The position numbers were made by a program, and so were the translations under genes. From assembly GCF_001693515.2 (NCBI RefSeq), contig NZ_CP042968.1, forward strand, positions 1,302,001-1,366,000: 64,000 bases of DNA. Direction: 5' to 3'. This document shows positions 1-8,581 of the stretch, piece after piece. Within the stretch, counting starts at the first letter, position 1, and every line of letters begins with the position of its first letter. Source of the DNA: Bradyrhizobium paxllaeri. GTDB taxonomy: Bacteria > Pseudomonadota > Alphaproteobacteria > Rhizobiales > Xanthobacteraceae. The notes below the pieces were generated by a model. It made no database searches, was not told where the DNA came from, and saw only the letters and a list, made by a program, of their open reading frames with translations.

Positions 1-2
1 AC

Positions 3-869
3 ATCGCCCAGGGCGTCGATGCTGACAAGCCCGGCACCAACCGCGAGGAGGGCGCCGGCGACCAGGGCATCATGTTCGGCTACGCTACCAACGAAACGCC
101 AGAACTGATGCCGGCGCCGATATTCTACGCCCACAAGGTCCTGCGGCTGATCTCGGAAGCGCGGCACGCTGGCGAAGAGAAGGTGCTGGGACCGGACTCC
201 AAGAGCCAAGTCACGGTGCAATACGAAAACGGTAAGCCGGTCGGCGTGCGCGAGATCGTGGTCTCACACCAGCACCTGATCGAGGACATGAGCTCCAACC
301 AGGTGCGCGAACGCGTCGAGCCCTATGTGCGCGCGGCGCTGCCGGAAGGCTGGATATCAGACAAAACGATCTGGCACATCAATCCGACCGGCAAGTTCTT
401 CATCGGCGGACCCAATGGCGATGCCGGGCTGACAGGGCGCAAGATCATCGTCGATACCTATGGCGGCGCGGCGCCACACGGCGGTGGCGCGTTCTCCGGC
501 AAGGACGCCACTAAGGTGGACCGTTCTGCGGCCTATGCGGCGCGCTACCTCGCGAAAAACATTGTGGCCGCCGGTCTCGCCGACAAGGCGACGCTGCAGC
601 TCTCTTATGCGATCGGGGTCGCGCGGCCGCTGTCGATCTACATCAACACCCACGGCACCGGAAAGGTGGCCGACGACAAGCTGGAAAAGGCGGTCGCCGA
701 GTCGATGGATCTGACGCCGCGCGGCATCCGCCGGCATCTCGAGCTCAACAAGCCGATCTATGCGCGCACCGCGGCCTACGGCCATTTCGGCCGCACGCCG
801 GAAAGCGACGGCGGCTTCTCCTGGGAAAAGACCAATCTTGCCGGCGCGCTGAAGCGCGCTGTTCAGTAG
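3..869 (+). CDS. metK: S-adenosylmethionine synthetase, C-terminal part
   Basis: This is the end of MetK, which makes S-adenosylmethionine from methionine and ATP in the cytoplasm. The reading frame is open from the window edge, so the start lies outside. Visible hallmarks are the [12 protein letters not shown] segment near the left edge and the glycine-rich GGGAFSGKD loop around base 485, both conserved ATP/methionine-site elements of MetK. The C-terminus is intact and ends in the usual helical tail. The next gene starts 9 bases downstream, so a SulP transporter probably shares its transcript. This is the only clearly core housekeeping gene seen, and it marks the chromosomal flank of the islands. 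Confidence 0.96.
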   Translation: MAQGVDADKPGTNREEGAGDQGIMFGYATNETPELMPAPIFYAHKVLRLISEARHAGEEKVLGPDSKSQVTVQYENGKPVGVREIVVSHQHLIEDMSSNQVRERVEPYVRAALPEGWISDKTIWHINPTGKFFIGGPNGDAGLTGRKIIVDTYGGAAPHGGGAFSGKDATKVDRSAAYAARYLAKNIVAAGLADKATLQLSYAIGVARPLSIYINTHGTGKVADDKLEKAVAESMDLTPRGIRRHLELNKPIYARTAAYGHFGRTPESDGGFSWEKTNLAGALKRAVQ

Positions 870-878
870 GGCATTGCC

Positions 879-2393
879 ATGACCGCAATCGACGACCGCG
901 CTGCACAGATGGCACTCGACGACTCTCCTTCAATCGGCTCGGTGCTGGCCTCGCCGCGGGAATTCACGCGCGAGACCCTGGCTGGCGTGGTGACGGCTCT
1001 CGCGCTGATCCCCGAGGTCATCTCCTTCTCCTTCGTCTCCGGCGTCGATCCCAAGGTCGCGCTGTTCTCCTCGGTCGTGCTGGGGCTGGTGATGTCCGTA
1101 TTTGGCGGGCGGCCGGCAATGGTGACGGCTGCTGCAGGATCGATCGCGCTCGTGATTGGGCCGATGGTGAAGACCCACGGCACCGGCTACATCCTGCCGA
1201 CCATCCTGCTTGCCGGCGCCATCCAGATCGTCTTCGGCCTGACCGGCATGGCGCGGCTGACACGCTTCATCCCGCGCTCTGTGATGATCGGCTTCGTCAA
1301 CTCGCTGGGCGTTCTGATCTTCTTCGCGCAGGTGCCGCATATCCTGAACGTGCCGTGGATCGTCTATCCCTTGTTCGCGCTGACGATTGCGATCGTGCTG
1401 CTTGCACCCCGGCTGATCACGGTTATTCCTGCGCCGCTGATTGCCATCGTCGTCGTCACGGCGATCGTAATTTCGGGCCAACTCACGGTGCCCAATGTCG
1501 GCGGCAATGGCGGCGCCATGGCGCCAGGCTTGCCCGGCATCACGCAGTTTACCGTGCCGCTCAATCTCGAAACCCTCGGCATCATCTGGCCGACCGCGCT
1601 CAGCGTCGCCTTTGTCGGTCTGCTGGAGACGCTGCTCACGGCCAAACTGGTCGATGACGTAACCGACACCCGCTCGCACAAGGGCAAGGAATCCTGGGCG
1701 CTCGGCGTCGCCAATATTGTGGCAGGCTTCTATGGCGGCATCGCCGGCTGCGCCATGATTGCGCAGACGGTCGTCAATGTGAAGATCGGCGGCGGCCGCT
1801 CGCGGATATCCACCATTGCTGCGGCGATCGTGCTGCTGGTGCTGGTTACGGTGCTTAGTGGCCTGATGGCGCAAATTCCGCTCGTGGCGCTGGCGGCCGT
1901 CATGATGATTGCCGCGGTGAAGACGTTCGATTGGCACAGCGTAATGCCCTCGACGCTCAAGCGCATGCCGAAGTCGGAAACCTCAGTGCTGGCAGTGACG
2001 GTGGCCATCACGGTCGCAACCGGCAATCTCGCCTTCGGCATCGCCGGTGGCGTGCTGCTGGCTATGGTGCTCTTCGCCAGACGCGTCGCTCATGTTATCC
2101 GCGTCGAGCGAGTGCCGAGCGAGGACGGCAGTACAGTCCGCTACGCCGTGCACGGCCCGCTGTTCTTCGGAAGCAGCAACGACCTCGTTGAGCGCTTCTC
2201 GTATCGTGCGGATCCAAAGGAGATCACTGTCGATCTCACATCGTCCCAGATATGGGATGCTTCAAGTGTCGCCGCGCTCGACGCGATCGAAACGAAGTAC
2301 CGCGCGCTGGGTCACTCCATCAAGTTCACCGGGCTCGATCCGCGAAGCCTTGCCTTTCACGGAAGGCTGACGGGTCAGTTGAACGGACAATAG
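879..2393 (+). CDS. SulP family anion transporter with STAS domain
   Basis: A 504-residue inner-membrane protein of the SulP/SLC26 family, which carry sulfate, bicarbonate or dicarboxylates. The first ~385 residues form about a dozen hydrophobic segments, including the family-typical start (TLAGVVTALALIPEVISFS) and glycine/alanine-rich repeats. After them comes a soluble STAS domain (about residues 405-500), with the segment beginning ITVDLTSSQIWDASSVAALD matching the STAS beta-strand and loop. It follows metK by 9 bases and looks co-transcribed. The substrate cannot be read from the sequence. The gene is complete, and its 3' end overlaps tail-to-tail with a decayed regulator frame on the other strand. 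Confidence 0.93.
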   Translation: MTAIDDRAAQMALDDSPSIGSVLASPREFTRETLAGVVTALALIPEVISFSFVSGVDPKVALFSSVVLGLVMSVFGGRPAMVTAAAGSIALVIGPMVKTHGTGYILPTILLAGAIQIVFGLTGMARLTRFIPRSVMIGFVNSLGVLIFFAQVPHILNVPWIVYPLFALTIAIVLLAPRLITVIPAPLIAIVVVTAIVISGQLTVPNVGGNGGAMAPGLPGITQFTVPLNLETLGIIWPTALSVAFVGLLETLLTAKLVDDVTDTRSHKGKESWALGVANIVAGFYGGIAGCAMIAQTVVNVKIGGGRSRISTIAAAIVLLVLVTVLSGLMAQIPLVALAAVMMIAAVKTFDWHSVMPSTLKRMPKSETSVLAVTVAITVATGNLAFGIAGGVLLAMVLFARRVAHVIRVERVPSEDGSTVRYAVHGPLFFGSSNDLVERFSYRADPKEITVDLTSSQIWDASSVAALDAIETKYRALGHSIKFTGLDPRSLAFHGRLTGQLNGQ

Positions 2394-2971
2394 TTACGGG
2401 CGGGTAGGGTGCCTCTCGTCGCCCCGATCTGCAACCACCGTCCGCAAGCGACCATGTCTTCGTCTCTAGAGGCTTGGCAGCCCACGTATCGTAGCTCATC
2501 GGCGATTATCGGCTCATGCGCATCCACCTCGTTATGAGCGACGGGATATCCATCAGCTCCGTTGATCTTGCTGCATTTTCGTTTGATTTCGATTGCGTTC
2601 GTCGTGTTTCGAAGAGGTTGTTTCCGGTGCGAAACTGGTGCGGTCCAGGGGTGCAACCTGTCCAGCAGGCAACGGGCTTCCACCAAGGAACGGGGACCCT
2701 GAGACGGATCAGCTTGAATTGCGCCGCCGTAATCACGCAGAGCCTTTCTCAGTCCTGAGATTTGCACCCGCAAATTGCTTTGATCAACGTGCAAGCCCGG
2801 CCATGCGCTTTTGATCAGGGTACTCCGACTGACGGTTACGCCAGGTGCTTCAAGGAGGACTTGCAGGATCGCTAGCGCGCGAGCGCCAAGCCGAACCGGG
2901 ACGCTTCCGTCCCATAGTGTACGGGTAGCCGCGTCAAAGCGAAACGGTCCGAACAATATCTCTCGGTTCAC
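2375..2971 (-). pseudogene. truncated winged-helix (OmpR/PhoB-type) regulator
   Basis: The first ~80 codons (2971 down to about 2735) encode an OmpR-type winged-helix DNA-binding domain: FGPFRFDAATRTLWDG, then LGARALAILQVLLEAPG, then SNLRVQISGLRKAL. This resembles the N-terminal domain of the large regulator at 26008. Such domains in this protein class are followed by a STAND ATPase and TPR repeats, but here the frame runs straight into island-end repeat DNA (about 2650 down to 2420), and the remaining ~115 residues are translated repeat. I read it as the 5' stump of a regulator cut off by an island boundary. A short protein could still be made, but the domain appears orphaned. Confidence 0.7.
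2418..2646. repeat. diverged island-end repeat, copy D
   Basis: This stretch joins two blocks found again elsewhere in the window. Bases 2418-2528 (gatctgcaa..., ...atcggctcatgc) match 19619-19740 at many positions. Bases 2529-2646 (cgttatgagcg ... ggtgcgaaactggtgcgg) match the 100-base block that adjoins the tRNA-Met 3' fragments at 3840-3954, 20029-20139 and 29185-29298. Unlike those copies, the tRNA T-arm and acceptor are missing; only the anticodon-loop part (ttatgagc) survives. It interrupts the winged-helix gene on the minus strand. I interpret it as the most decayed scar of the tRNA-Met-targeting elements. Confidence 0.6.
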
Positions 2972-3327
2972 CTTGCACCTGCTTGAAACCTATATCTCGC
3001 GGCGCACAGTAAAGCATTACCTCAGGTTTGCTTACCGGAATATTGGGGATGTCCGTGAATGGGCCCTTAACAGATCGTGGCGTCGGTTACTCGGATGTCT
3101 GCTTTCAAGAAGGCCAGGGCGGACACGGGCGGGGCGGGCTGCTGCACGTAGGCTCGAGACTGCAGACACTGGCCTTCCCGTGCATGGCGCATGCACTCGC
3201 ACACGCATTTCGGCATTGCGCATCGGTGTCAACTACCGGTGACGAATTCGATCAGATTGCTTGCTCACCCAAACTCAGGCGGAGCTACAGAACAGTCTAG
3301 CCATTAGCCGATACAAACGCAGGAAAT
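2972..3327. other. intergenic stretch without recognisable gene
   Basis: About 350 bases between the winged-helix stump and the tRNA remnant. Short open frames on both strands have no recognisable protein features. I see no repeat copy, terminator or RNA gene here. Confidence 0.5.
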
Positions 3328-3400
3328 TGGCGCACCCGACACGATTCGAACCTGTGACCTTTGCCTTTGCAGGGCAATGCTTTCGCCCAGCTGCTCTCGA
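3328..3400 (-). other. tRNA-like 3' remnant with GCA anticodon loop
   Basis: Read on the minus strand, this ends in a tRNA-like acceptor with CCA-type end (gggtgcgcca), a T-arm containing ggttcgaat, and an anticodon stem-loop TTGCC-CTGCAAA-GGCAA with a perfect 5-bp stem. The overall sequence resembles a rhizobial tRNA-Arg of the gcacccg...cgggtgc type, but the loop reads GCA (Cys). No 5' acceptor strand (gcacccg) is present, the D-arm is scrambled, and one T-stem pair is mismatched. It is therefore not a full tRNA gene. A fragment left by integration at a tRNA 3' end is the simplest reading. Confidence 0.55.
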
Positions 3401-3427
3401 GTAGGAAGCGCCAGGTGATAGTAGGTT

Positions 3428-3955
3428 TAGCGATACTTCATCGTCGGCTCATTCGCGCCGCCAATATGGACATCGCCGATCTGCACGTTCCGCTCGCAGG
3501 TTCGAAGTTGTCGAAAGGTTGTTCCGATCACAGAAATGAAGCGCGTCGCTGGGACAAGGCCAGGCGCTTCTGGTGCGCGATCGTAGAATCGTGCCCCTGA
3601 TTTGCCCGACGTGTCAATGTCGAAGCCACCTTGGCGGCGACGGCCGGTTACTTTGCATGGGGTTGTTTTCGATATTTTGGTTGGGCTGGCTGGCCCGGCG
3701 GTAGCTCGCGGCCCGGAAGCATGCCTACGTCCAATGGGCTTCGGCGCAGCAACCTTCGCTACGATGTGGCTTGCCGAGCCGAAGCTGGCGTAGCCAGCGA
3801 AGGCTGGTGGGCCCGGCAGGACTCGAACCTGCAACCAGACCGTTATGAGCGGCGGAATATCGATCAGCTTCGTTGATCTTGCTTCGTTTTTGATTGCTTC
3901 CGATCGCGTTTGTTGCGTTCCAGTCGGGCTGTTTCTGGTGCGAAACTGGTGCGCC
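3428..3955 (-). repeat. island-end composite repeat, copy A, with tRNA-Met 3' half
   Basis: This is a composite of blocks shared with 19.6-20.1 kb and 28.9-29.3 kb. Bases 3428-3535 match part of 19690-19790. Bases 3595-3690 (tttgcccgacgtgtca ... ttgttttcgatattttgg) match 29044-29134. Bases 3805-3855 on the minus strand are the 3' half of an elongator tRNA-Met: loop ctcataa, T-arm caggttcgagtcctg, end gggcccacca. The block to 3955 (ggtgcgaaactggtgcg) recurs at all copies. No 5' half of a tRNA adjoins it, so it is an att-type scar and not a tRNA gene. All copies share one orientation. No integrase gene for this site remains. Confidence 0.75.
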
Positions 3956-4205
3956 CCTTGCGAAAGATCGGTCAGAACAAGGCCATATTGGCGGTGGGCG
4001 CATGGACCCCGACGTCTGGAAACGCGCATGTGTGCGACAGACGCAAACGCGATGGTCATCGGCTGGTGTCACAGCAATCTCGATGTTGGGTGTTCTCGAA
4101 CGGCACCTACCGCGCGACACCGCGCGCCTGGCTGGTCATGCATCGTATGAGCTGCGCCGCACTCCGATAAGCCGCAAGATTGCAACCATCCTTCCCGAAT
4201 CGTCG

Positions 4206-5186
4206 TCAGTTGCCGGAGATACCAGCTTCCTTGATCAGATTTCGCCACTTGATCACCTCTGACGAAATCAGAGCCTTGAACTCATCCGGACTTGTGTAGA
4301 TCGGATCGGCTCCGATATCGATCATCCGCTTCTGCACTGCAGGGTCCGACATGATCTTGACCACCTCGCTATGAAGCCGATCGACAATCGGCTTTGGTGT
4401 CCCTTTCGGAACGAGCAGGCCGAACCACGCAAAGGATTCCAGATCCGAAAATCCCGCCTCCGCCATCGTGGGGACGTCTGGAAGTGCCTTGCTGCGTTGC
4501 TTGCTGGTCACTGCTAGCGGCTTTATCTGACCGGCCTGCAACTGGCTCGCAATGTTGGGTATGAGTTGAAAGCTGGCCGGCACGTCGCCCGACACCAGAT
4601 CGACGGTTAGTTGGCCAGCCCCCCGGTAGGGGACATGAAGCAAACGCGTTCCTGTCCGGCGCTCGAACAGAACGCCGGCAAGATGTTGCGAGCTTCCATT
4701 ACCGATCGACGAGTATGAGATCTGTTCTCGGCTGGCTTTCGCAAAATCGATAAATTCCTGCACGTTGGTTGCCGGAATCTTGGTCGGATTGACGACCAGA
4801 ACATTAGGCATGGTCGAGATCAGCGAGATCGGCTCGAAAGCGGTCTCTGGATCATACGGAAGATCCGTCGTCAGCGTCTTGTTGACGGCGAGGGGACCTG
4901 AAGAGCTAAGCAGCAGGGTGTAACCATCCGGAGCGGCCCTCGCCACGTTGTTCGTGCCGATATTGCCGCCGGCGCCTCCCTTGTTTTCGACTACAATCGT
5001 GCCGCGAAGAGCCTCTCCCAGTTTGTCGGCGAGGATACGGGTGATAGCGTCACTTGCGCCTCCCGCCGGAAAAGGCACCACCAATGTTATCGGACGGGAA
5101 GGGTAGTTGTCTGCGGTTGCCGACGCGCCGTGCATGACGAGAGCGGACAATGTGCAGAGTGCAATGGCGGTGGAGCGGAATAGCAT
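4206..5186 (-). CDS. Bug/TctC-type periplasmic solute-binding protein
   Basis: A 326-residue exported binding protein of the tripartite tricarboxylate (Bug) family, which captures small carboxylates in the periplasm. Starting at 5186 gives a signal peptide (basic start, hydrophobic ALCTLSALVMHGASA, cleavage near ATA-DN). The mature part opens with YPSRPITLVVPFPAGGASD and contains the family signatures VVENKGGAGGNIG and LHVPYRGAG. The 33 residues upstream in the same frame look non-protein, and a GAGG lies about 9 bases before 5186. No TctA/TctB membrane partners are in the window, which is common for Bug proteins. At the left edge of the hmf-like island, it may bind a furan carboxylate; that substrate is inference. 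Confidence 0.9.
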   Translation of the reverse strand: MLFRSTAIALCTLSALVMHGASATADNYPSRPITLVVPFPAGGASDAITRILADKLGEALRGTIVVENKGGAGGNIGTNNVARAAPDGYTLLLSSSGPLAVNKTLTTDLPYDPETAFEPISLISTMPNVLVVNPTKIPATNVQEFIDFAKASREQISYSSIGNGSSQHLAGVLFERRTGTRLLHVPYRGAGQLTVDLVSGDVPASFQLIPNIASQLQAGQIKPLAVTSKQRSKALPDVPTMAEAGFSDLESFAWFGLLVPKGTPKPIVDRLHSEVVKIMSDPAVQKRMIDIGADPIYTSPDEFKALISSEVIKWRNLIKEAGISGN

Positions 5187-5445
5187 TGGCGTCCTCAAAG
5201 GGTGGGGCCGGCGACCGTGGCCACCCGGACACTCTTGTCCATGGGGCTCGTGCGACCTGTACCCAAACGTTTCCTCGTGGCGCACTTGGGCGCCCTTGAG
5301 TCAATTCTGGACAGGCAACCGACGCACCTCGATTCCGCCGAGTCTCGGGACTTACCAAAGCGTCTCAAAAAATCGCGAATGGCCGGGCCGTTGAAGACGA
5401 TCGCGGATGGGGTTCGAACGAAGGCTGCCGCCTTCGCGCTCGGGT

Positions 5446-6687
5446 TCAGGCAAAATCGAACGTGTGCCTGTGGCGAGATGTGAGTAGGGTCAGCGCGTCG
5501 GGAGAATGCGCGCCCAGTTGCCCCATTGCGGTTTCCAATTCTTCCTTCAGCATTGCGGCCACATAGGCTGCGCCTCGCTCGCCGAGTGCGCCGAGGCCGA
5601 GCAGGAAAGCGCGGCCGGCAAATGTGCCGCGGGCGCCAAGCGCGAGGGCGCGGGCGACGTCCAGGCCAGAGCGGATGCCGCTATCGAACAGGACGGTGGC
5701 CCTGGCTCCCACTTTGGCAACGATGGCGGGTAGGACATCGATCGCGGCAGGCGCCGCGTCGAACTGCCGGCCACCATGGTTGGAAACCAGGATGCCGTCC
5801 ACTCCCACTGCAACGGCCATCTCGGCGTCGTCGGGCTGCATGACGCCTTTCACGATCAGCGCGCCCGGCCAGGCGTCGCGCATTCGCTTGACGAAATCCC
5901 AAGAAAACGTGCCCTTGATCTGGCTCTGCACAAAGCCGGCCGTGTTCGCCAGCGTCGCCGGCTCTTCGACATAGCGCTCCATGTTGCGAAAGGCCGGCGT
6001 GCCTGCTCTGGCGAGTGCAAGCAGCCACGGCGGTGACAGAGCCACATCCAAAATGGTTTTGGGCGTGGGACGAAACGGCACCACCAGGCCGTTACGCAGG
6101 TCGCGAGGCCGTTTGGAGCGTACCGGCGCATCCAGTGTCGCTGCCAGCACCCGTACGCCGGCCGTAGCGGCCCGCTTGATCAGATCGAAAGTGACGGCAT
6201 GATCGTTGGCGGGCAGGCCGTAGAGCTGAAACCAGGCATAGGGACCTGCGAGCTCGGCGACCTCTTCGATCGCAGCAGTGGCGAGCGAGCCGGCAATATA
6301 GGGAATACGCGCCTTACCGGCGGCGCGCGCGAGAATCCGCGTAGCGCCGGGCCAGATGATGCCGTCGACGCCCACGGGAGAAATACCGATCGGCGCGGCG
6401 CAGTGCACACCGAGCAGTTCGACATCCACGCGGACGGGACTGGGATTGCCGTAGCGGGGGACCAATTCCACCGCGTCGAGCGCCAGTCGATTGCGCCGCG
6501 TGTTGAGATCGCTCCCGGTGCCGCCCTCGAGAAAGTCGAAGGCAAAGCGCGGGATGCGGCGGCGCGCGCGACGCTCGATGTCATCCAGCGTGGGCAAGCG
6601 CTGCCGCAGGCGAGCCTCGGGAGTCGTTCCGCTGCCTGCGCCCCAGGCATGCGCGCGTGATGAAGAGCGGCGAAGATCGCCCGTCAT
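5446..6687 (-). CDS. FMN-dependent alpha-hydroxy-acid oxidase/dehydrogenase
   Basis: A 413-residue member of the lactate/mandelate dehydrogenase-glycolate oxidase family, which oxidises 2-hydroxy acids to 2-oxo acids with FMN. Family marks in order are DDIERRARRRIPRFAFDFLE, the FMN-phosphate/active-site lysine strand ALIVKGVMQPDDA, the catalytic histidine and substrate arginine in LVSNHGGRQFD, and the C-terminal FMN-phosphate loop DSGIRSGLDVARALALGA. It diverges from the Bug gene by position only; both are on the minus strand, 259 bases apart. A motif at 6739-6783 just upstream is nearly identical to one before hmfG, so it is probably controlled by the same LysR protein. Its role with furan compounds is unproven. 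Confidence 0.9.
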   Translation of the reverse strand: MTGDLRRSSSRAHAWGAGSGTTPEARLRQRLPTLDDIERRARRRIPRFAFDFLEGGTGSDLNTRRNRLALDAVELVPRYGNPSPVRVDVELLGVHCAAPIGISPVGVDGIIWPGATRILARAAGKARIPYIAGSLATAAIEEVAELAGPYAWFQLYGLPANDHAVTFDLIKRAATAGVRVLAATLDAPVRSKRPRDLRNGLVVPFRPTPKTILDVALSPPWLLALARAGTPAFRNMERYVEEPATLANTAGFVQSQIKGTFSWDFVKRMRDAWPGALIVKGVMQPDDAEMAVAVGVDGILVSNHGGRQFDAAPAAIDVLPAIVAKVGARATVLFDSGIRSGLDVARALALGARGTFAGRAFLLGLGALGERGAAYVAAMLKEELETAMGQLGAHSPDALTLLTSRHRHTFDFA

Positions 6688-6736
6688 GAGAAAGCGTCCT
6701 TGTTGAGTAGCTCCTCATAGAATGCGGCCCGTCATC

Positions 6737-6783
6737 ACCGCAAATAATTAGCGATGATAACCTCGATCATTTCAGATGATTAC
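6737..6783 (-). promoter_or_regulatory. operator-like motif, copy 1 (upstream of the oxidase)
   Basis: On the minus strand this reads ATCAT-CTGAA-ATGATCGAG-GTTATCATC followed by an AT-rich end (aattatttg). It matches the motif at 7796-7844 at roughly four fifths of positions, in the same orientation relative to the downstream gene. It contains the dyad ATCAT-N5-ATGAT and a further ATCATC half site, spacing of the sort LysR-type regulators bind. It sits about 50-95 bases before the start of the alpha-hydroxy-acid oxidase and overlaps the last codons of the LysR gene. Confidence 0.65.
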
Positions 6784-7768
6784 CAGTGCGATGCAGCGAT
6801 CGCGACCTGGCGTGTCGGGCAGCGCGGCGCCTCCCGGCGCAGCCGGAATGCGGCTGCACGTAGTTGCTTGCCGATGTCGCTGCCTCGAGCAGGTCGCGGC
6901 GAATGATATCCAGCACGGCTCTGGCGGCCGGGGACACCATTCGGCGCGGATGATGAACCCAGGCGATCGATCTGACGATACGCGGTTCGACGAAGCGGTG
7001 CGCTCTCACCCTGCCGTCGGCTAGCGACTGTTGAAGTGCAATCGTGGGCAGCACGGTCACCAGATTCGTGGTGGCGATCACATCGCAGACCGCGGGCAGA
7101 GTGTCGAGCTCCAGTCTCGGCTTCAATTCGATGCCGGCCGTGGCCGCGTGCTCCTCCAGGATCATGCGCAGGCCGTGCCGTCTCGATGGCATGACCAGGT
7201 CGAATTCGGGCAGATTCCCGAAGCGCAGGTTCGTCGGCGGCTTGATGGGCGAATCCTTTCGGCAGGCGAATACCATTTCCTCGTCCATCACATGGTGCGC
7301 GGTGAGCGAAACGCGCCGGCGTGGCACGTTGATCAGCGCAAAGTCCAGTTGCCCGGAATTGACCCAGTCCGTCAGCGTTTCCGTGTAGCCCTCGCAGGCC
7401 GAGAGCGTGATCTCCGGATAGAGTTGCGCAACGGTTGCCGACGAACTCGCCATCGTGCTTTGCGCCACCGACGTGATCAGCCCGACTGAAACCCGCCCCG
7501 AGATCCGGCCGTTGAGCCGCGCCATTTCTTGCTTGGCATATTCGACGTCGCGCACGATCGGAGACACGAGCCGGGAGAATGCTTCGCCGGCCGTCGTCAG
7601 CGTCATGCCGTTGTTGCTTCGTTCGAACAGCTTTTGGCCGAGCTCGGCCTCGAGCTTGGCGATCTGCATGCTGAGTGCCGGCTGCACGATGTTGAGCTGG
7701 CGCGCCGCGCGGGTCACGTTCCTCTCTTCCGCCAGGCAAAGGAAGTATTGCATCTGCCTGAATTCCAT
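6767..7768 (-). CDS. LysR-type transcriptional regulator (HmfR1-like)
   Basis: A 333-residue LysR regulator. The N-terminal helix-turn-helix is clear (MEFRQMQYFLCLAEERNVTRAARQL, then QPALSMQIAKLEAELGQKLF), followed by a linker helix and a two-lobe co-inducer domain to about residue 295. The C-terminal ~35 residues are arginine-rich and poorly family-like. A strong GGAGGGG precedes the ATG. It diverges from the UbiX gene at 7934, and two copies of one dyad motif lie in the two intergenic regions it borders, as expected of a local regulator. In the known hmf cluster a LysR regulator sits with the decarboxylation genes; the ligand here is unknown. Confidence 0.92.
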   Translation of the reverse strand: MEFRQMQYFLCLAEERNVTRAARQLNIVQPALSMQIAKLEAELGQKLFERSNNGMTLTTAGEAFSRLVSPIVRDVEYAKQEMARLNGRISGRVSVGLITSVAQSTMASSSATVAQLYPEITLSACEGYTETLTDWVNSGQLDFALINVPRRRVSLTAHHVMDEEMVFACRKDSPIKPPTNLRFGNLPEFDLVMPSRRHGLRMILEEHAATAGIELKPRLELDTLPAVCDVIATTNLVTVLPTIALQQSLADGRVRAHRFVEPRIVRSIAWVHHPRRMVSPAARAVLDIIRRDLLEAATSASNYVQPHSGCAGRRRAARHARSRSLHRTGNHLK

Positions 7769-7795
7769 CGCCGTCCCCTCCGGTCATGCTAGACG

Positions 7796-7844
7796 ACCAT
7801 CATTTCAGATGATCGAGTTTATCATCAATCATTATTTGTTCTGA
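7796..7844 (+). promoter_or_regulatory. operator-like motif, copy 2 (LysR-hmfG intergenic region)
   Basis: This reads ATCAT-TTCAG-ATGATCGAG-TTTATCATC then an AT-rich end (attatttg), matching copy 1 at 6737-6783. Two overlapping dyads are visible: ATCAT/ATGAT around a 5-base spacer and GATGAT/ATCATC around 7 bases. It lies between the divergent LysR and UbiX genes and is oriented toward UbiX. The AT-rich right end could overlap a promoter. LysR binding is inferred from position and repetition. Confidence 0.65.
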
Positions 7845-7933
7845 TCCTGGCTTCCCCCTACTGTCCCTTCAAACGGCGCATGACGTTCGACCGTCTGTTG
7901 CGCCGCGACACAGGGAGCGGAACGCGAACCGTC

Positions 7934-8548
7934 ATGCAGGATCGGACGCCCTCACGGCTGATTATCGGTATTTCCGGAGCCTCCGGCGTCGTCTATGGCG
8001 TCCGCCTGCTGCAATTGCTCCGTAATGCCGGCGTCGAGACGCATCTTGTGATGTCGAAGACGGCTGAGCAGACCTTTGCCTACGAGACCGACCTGAAGAT
8101 CTCGGAGGTGAGGGCGCTTGCCAATTTCAACCATGCCATCGACGACATGGCCGCCTCGATCGCCAGCGGTTCGTTTCGTACGGCAGGCATGGTCGTCGCT
8201 CCCTGCTCAATGCGGTCCACGTCGGAAATTGCATCCGGCGTCACGACCACCCTGCTGACGCGGGCCGCCGACGTGGTCCTCAAGGAGCGACGCCGGCTCG
8301 TGTTGATGGTGCGCGAGACGCCGCTGCATACGGGGCACCTGCGCACGATGGCCGCACTCTCGGAGATCGGCGCGATTATCGCGCCGCCAGTGCCGGCGTT
8401 CTACGCCAAGCCCGACAGTCTGGACGACATGGTCGAGCACACGGTCGGACGCGTGCTCGACCTGTTCGATATCGATATCGGCGTGGTGCGCCGCTGGGGC
8501 GAAGACGAGGCGCTGAAACGCCGACCACTGCGAAAAATTGCTCCCTGA
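7934..8548 (+). CDS. hmfG: UbiX-type flavin prenyltransferase (HmfG-like)
   Basis: UbiX-family enzymes prenylate FMN to make prFMN, the cofactor of UbiD decarboxylases. The Rossmann start RLIIGISGASGVVYGVRLL, the Ser/Met-rich TAGMVVAPCSMRSTSEIASG segment and LMVRETPLHTGHLRTM are all characteristic. From 7934 the protein has 204 residues, the family's normal size; an upstream ATG at 7880 adds 18 residues that do not look conserved and lacks a Shine-Dalgarno, while gggagcgg precedes 7934. A UbiD gene follows directly, so the pair should act together. The hmfG name rests on the cluster match to hmf genes, not on this protein alone. Confidence 0.88.
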   Translation: MQDRTPSRLIIGISGASGVVYGVRLLQLLRNAGVETHLVMSKTAEQTFAYETDLKISEVRALANFNHAIDDMAASIASGSFRTAGMVVAPCSMRSTSEIASGVTTTLLTRAADVVLKERRRLVLMVRETPLHTGHLRTMAALSEIGAIIAPPVPAFYAKPDSLDDMVEHTVGRVLDLFDIDIGVVRRWGEDEALKRRPLRKIAP

Positions 8549-8581
8549 ATGCCTGCCGAAGACCACCGAAAGGAGCACATC

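Noticed and set aside
930..1937. Minus-strand frame of 335 codons
   Set aside because: It is antisense to the SulP gene with low-complexity His/Arg/Asp composition and no start signal.
3805..3855. Possible tRNA-Met gene (also 19994-20044 and 29150-29205)
   Set aside because: Only the 3' half is present at each site; no D-arm or 5' acceptor strand adjoins, so these are scars.
3427..4120. Overlapping minus-strand frames in the island-end repeat
   Set aside because: Their sequences are translations of repeat DNA and tRNA remnants, such as GLVAGSSPAGPT from the tRNA end.
6780..7787. Second minus-strand frame of 335 codons over the LysR gene
   Set aside because: It is another frame of the clear LysR gene and lacks protein-like features.
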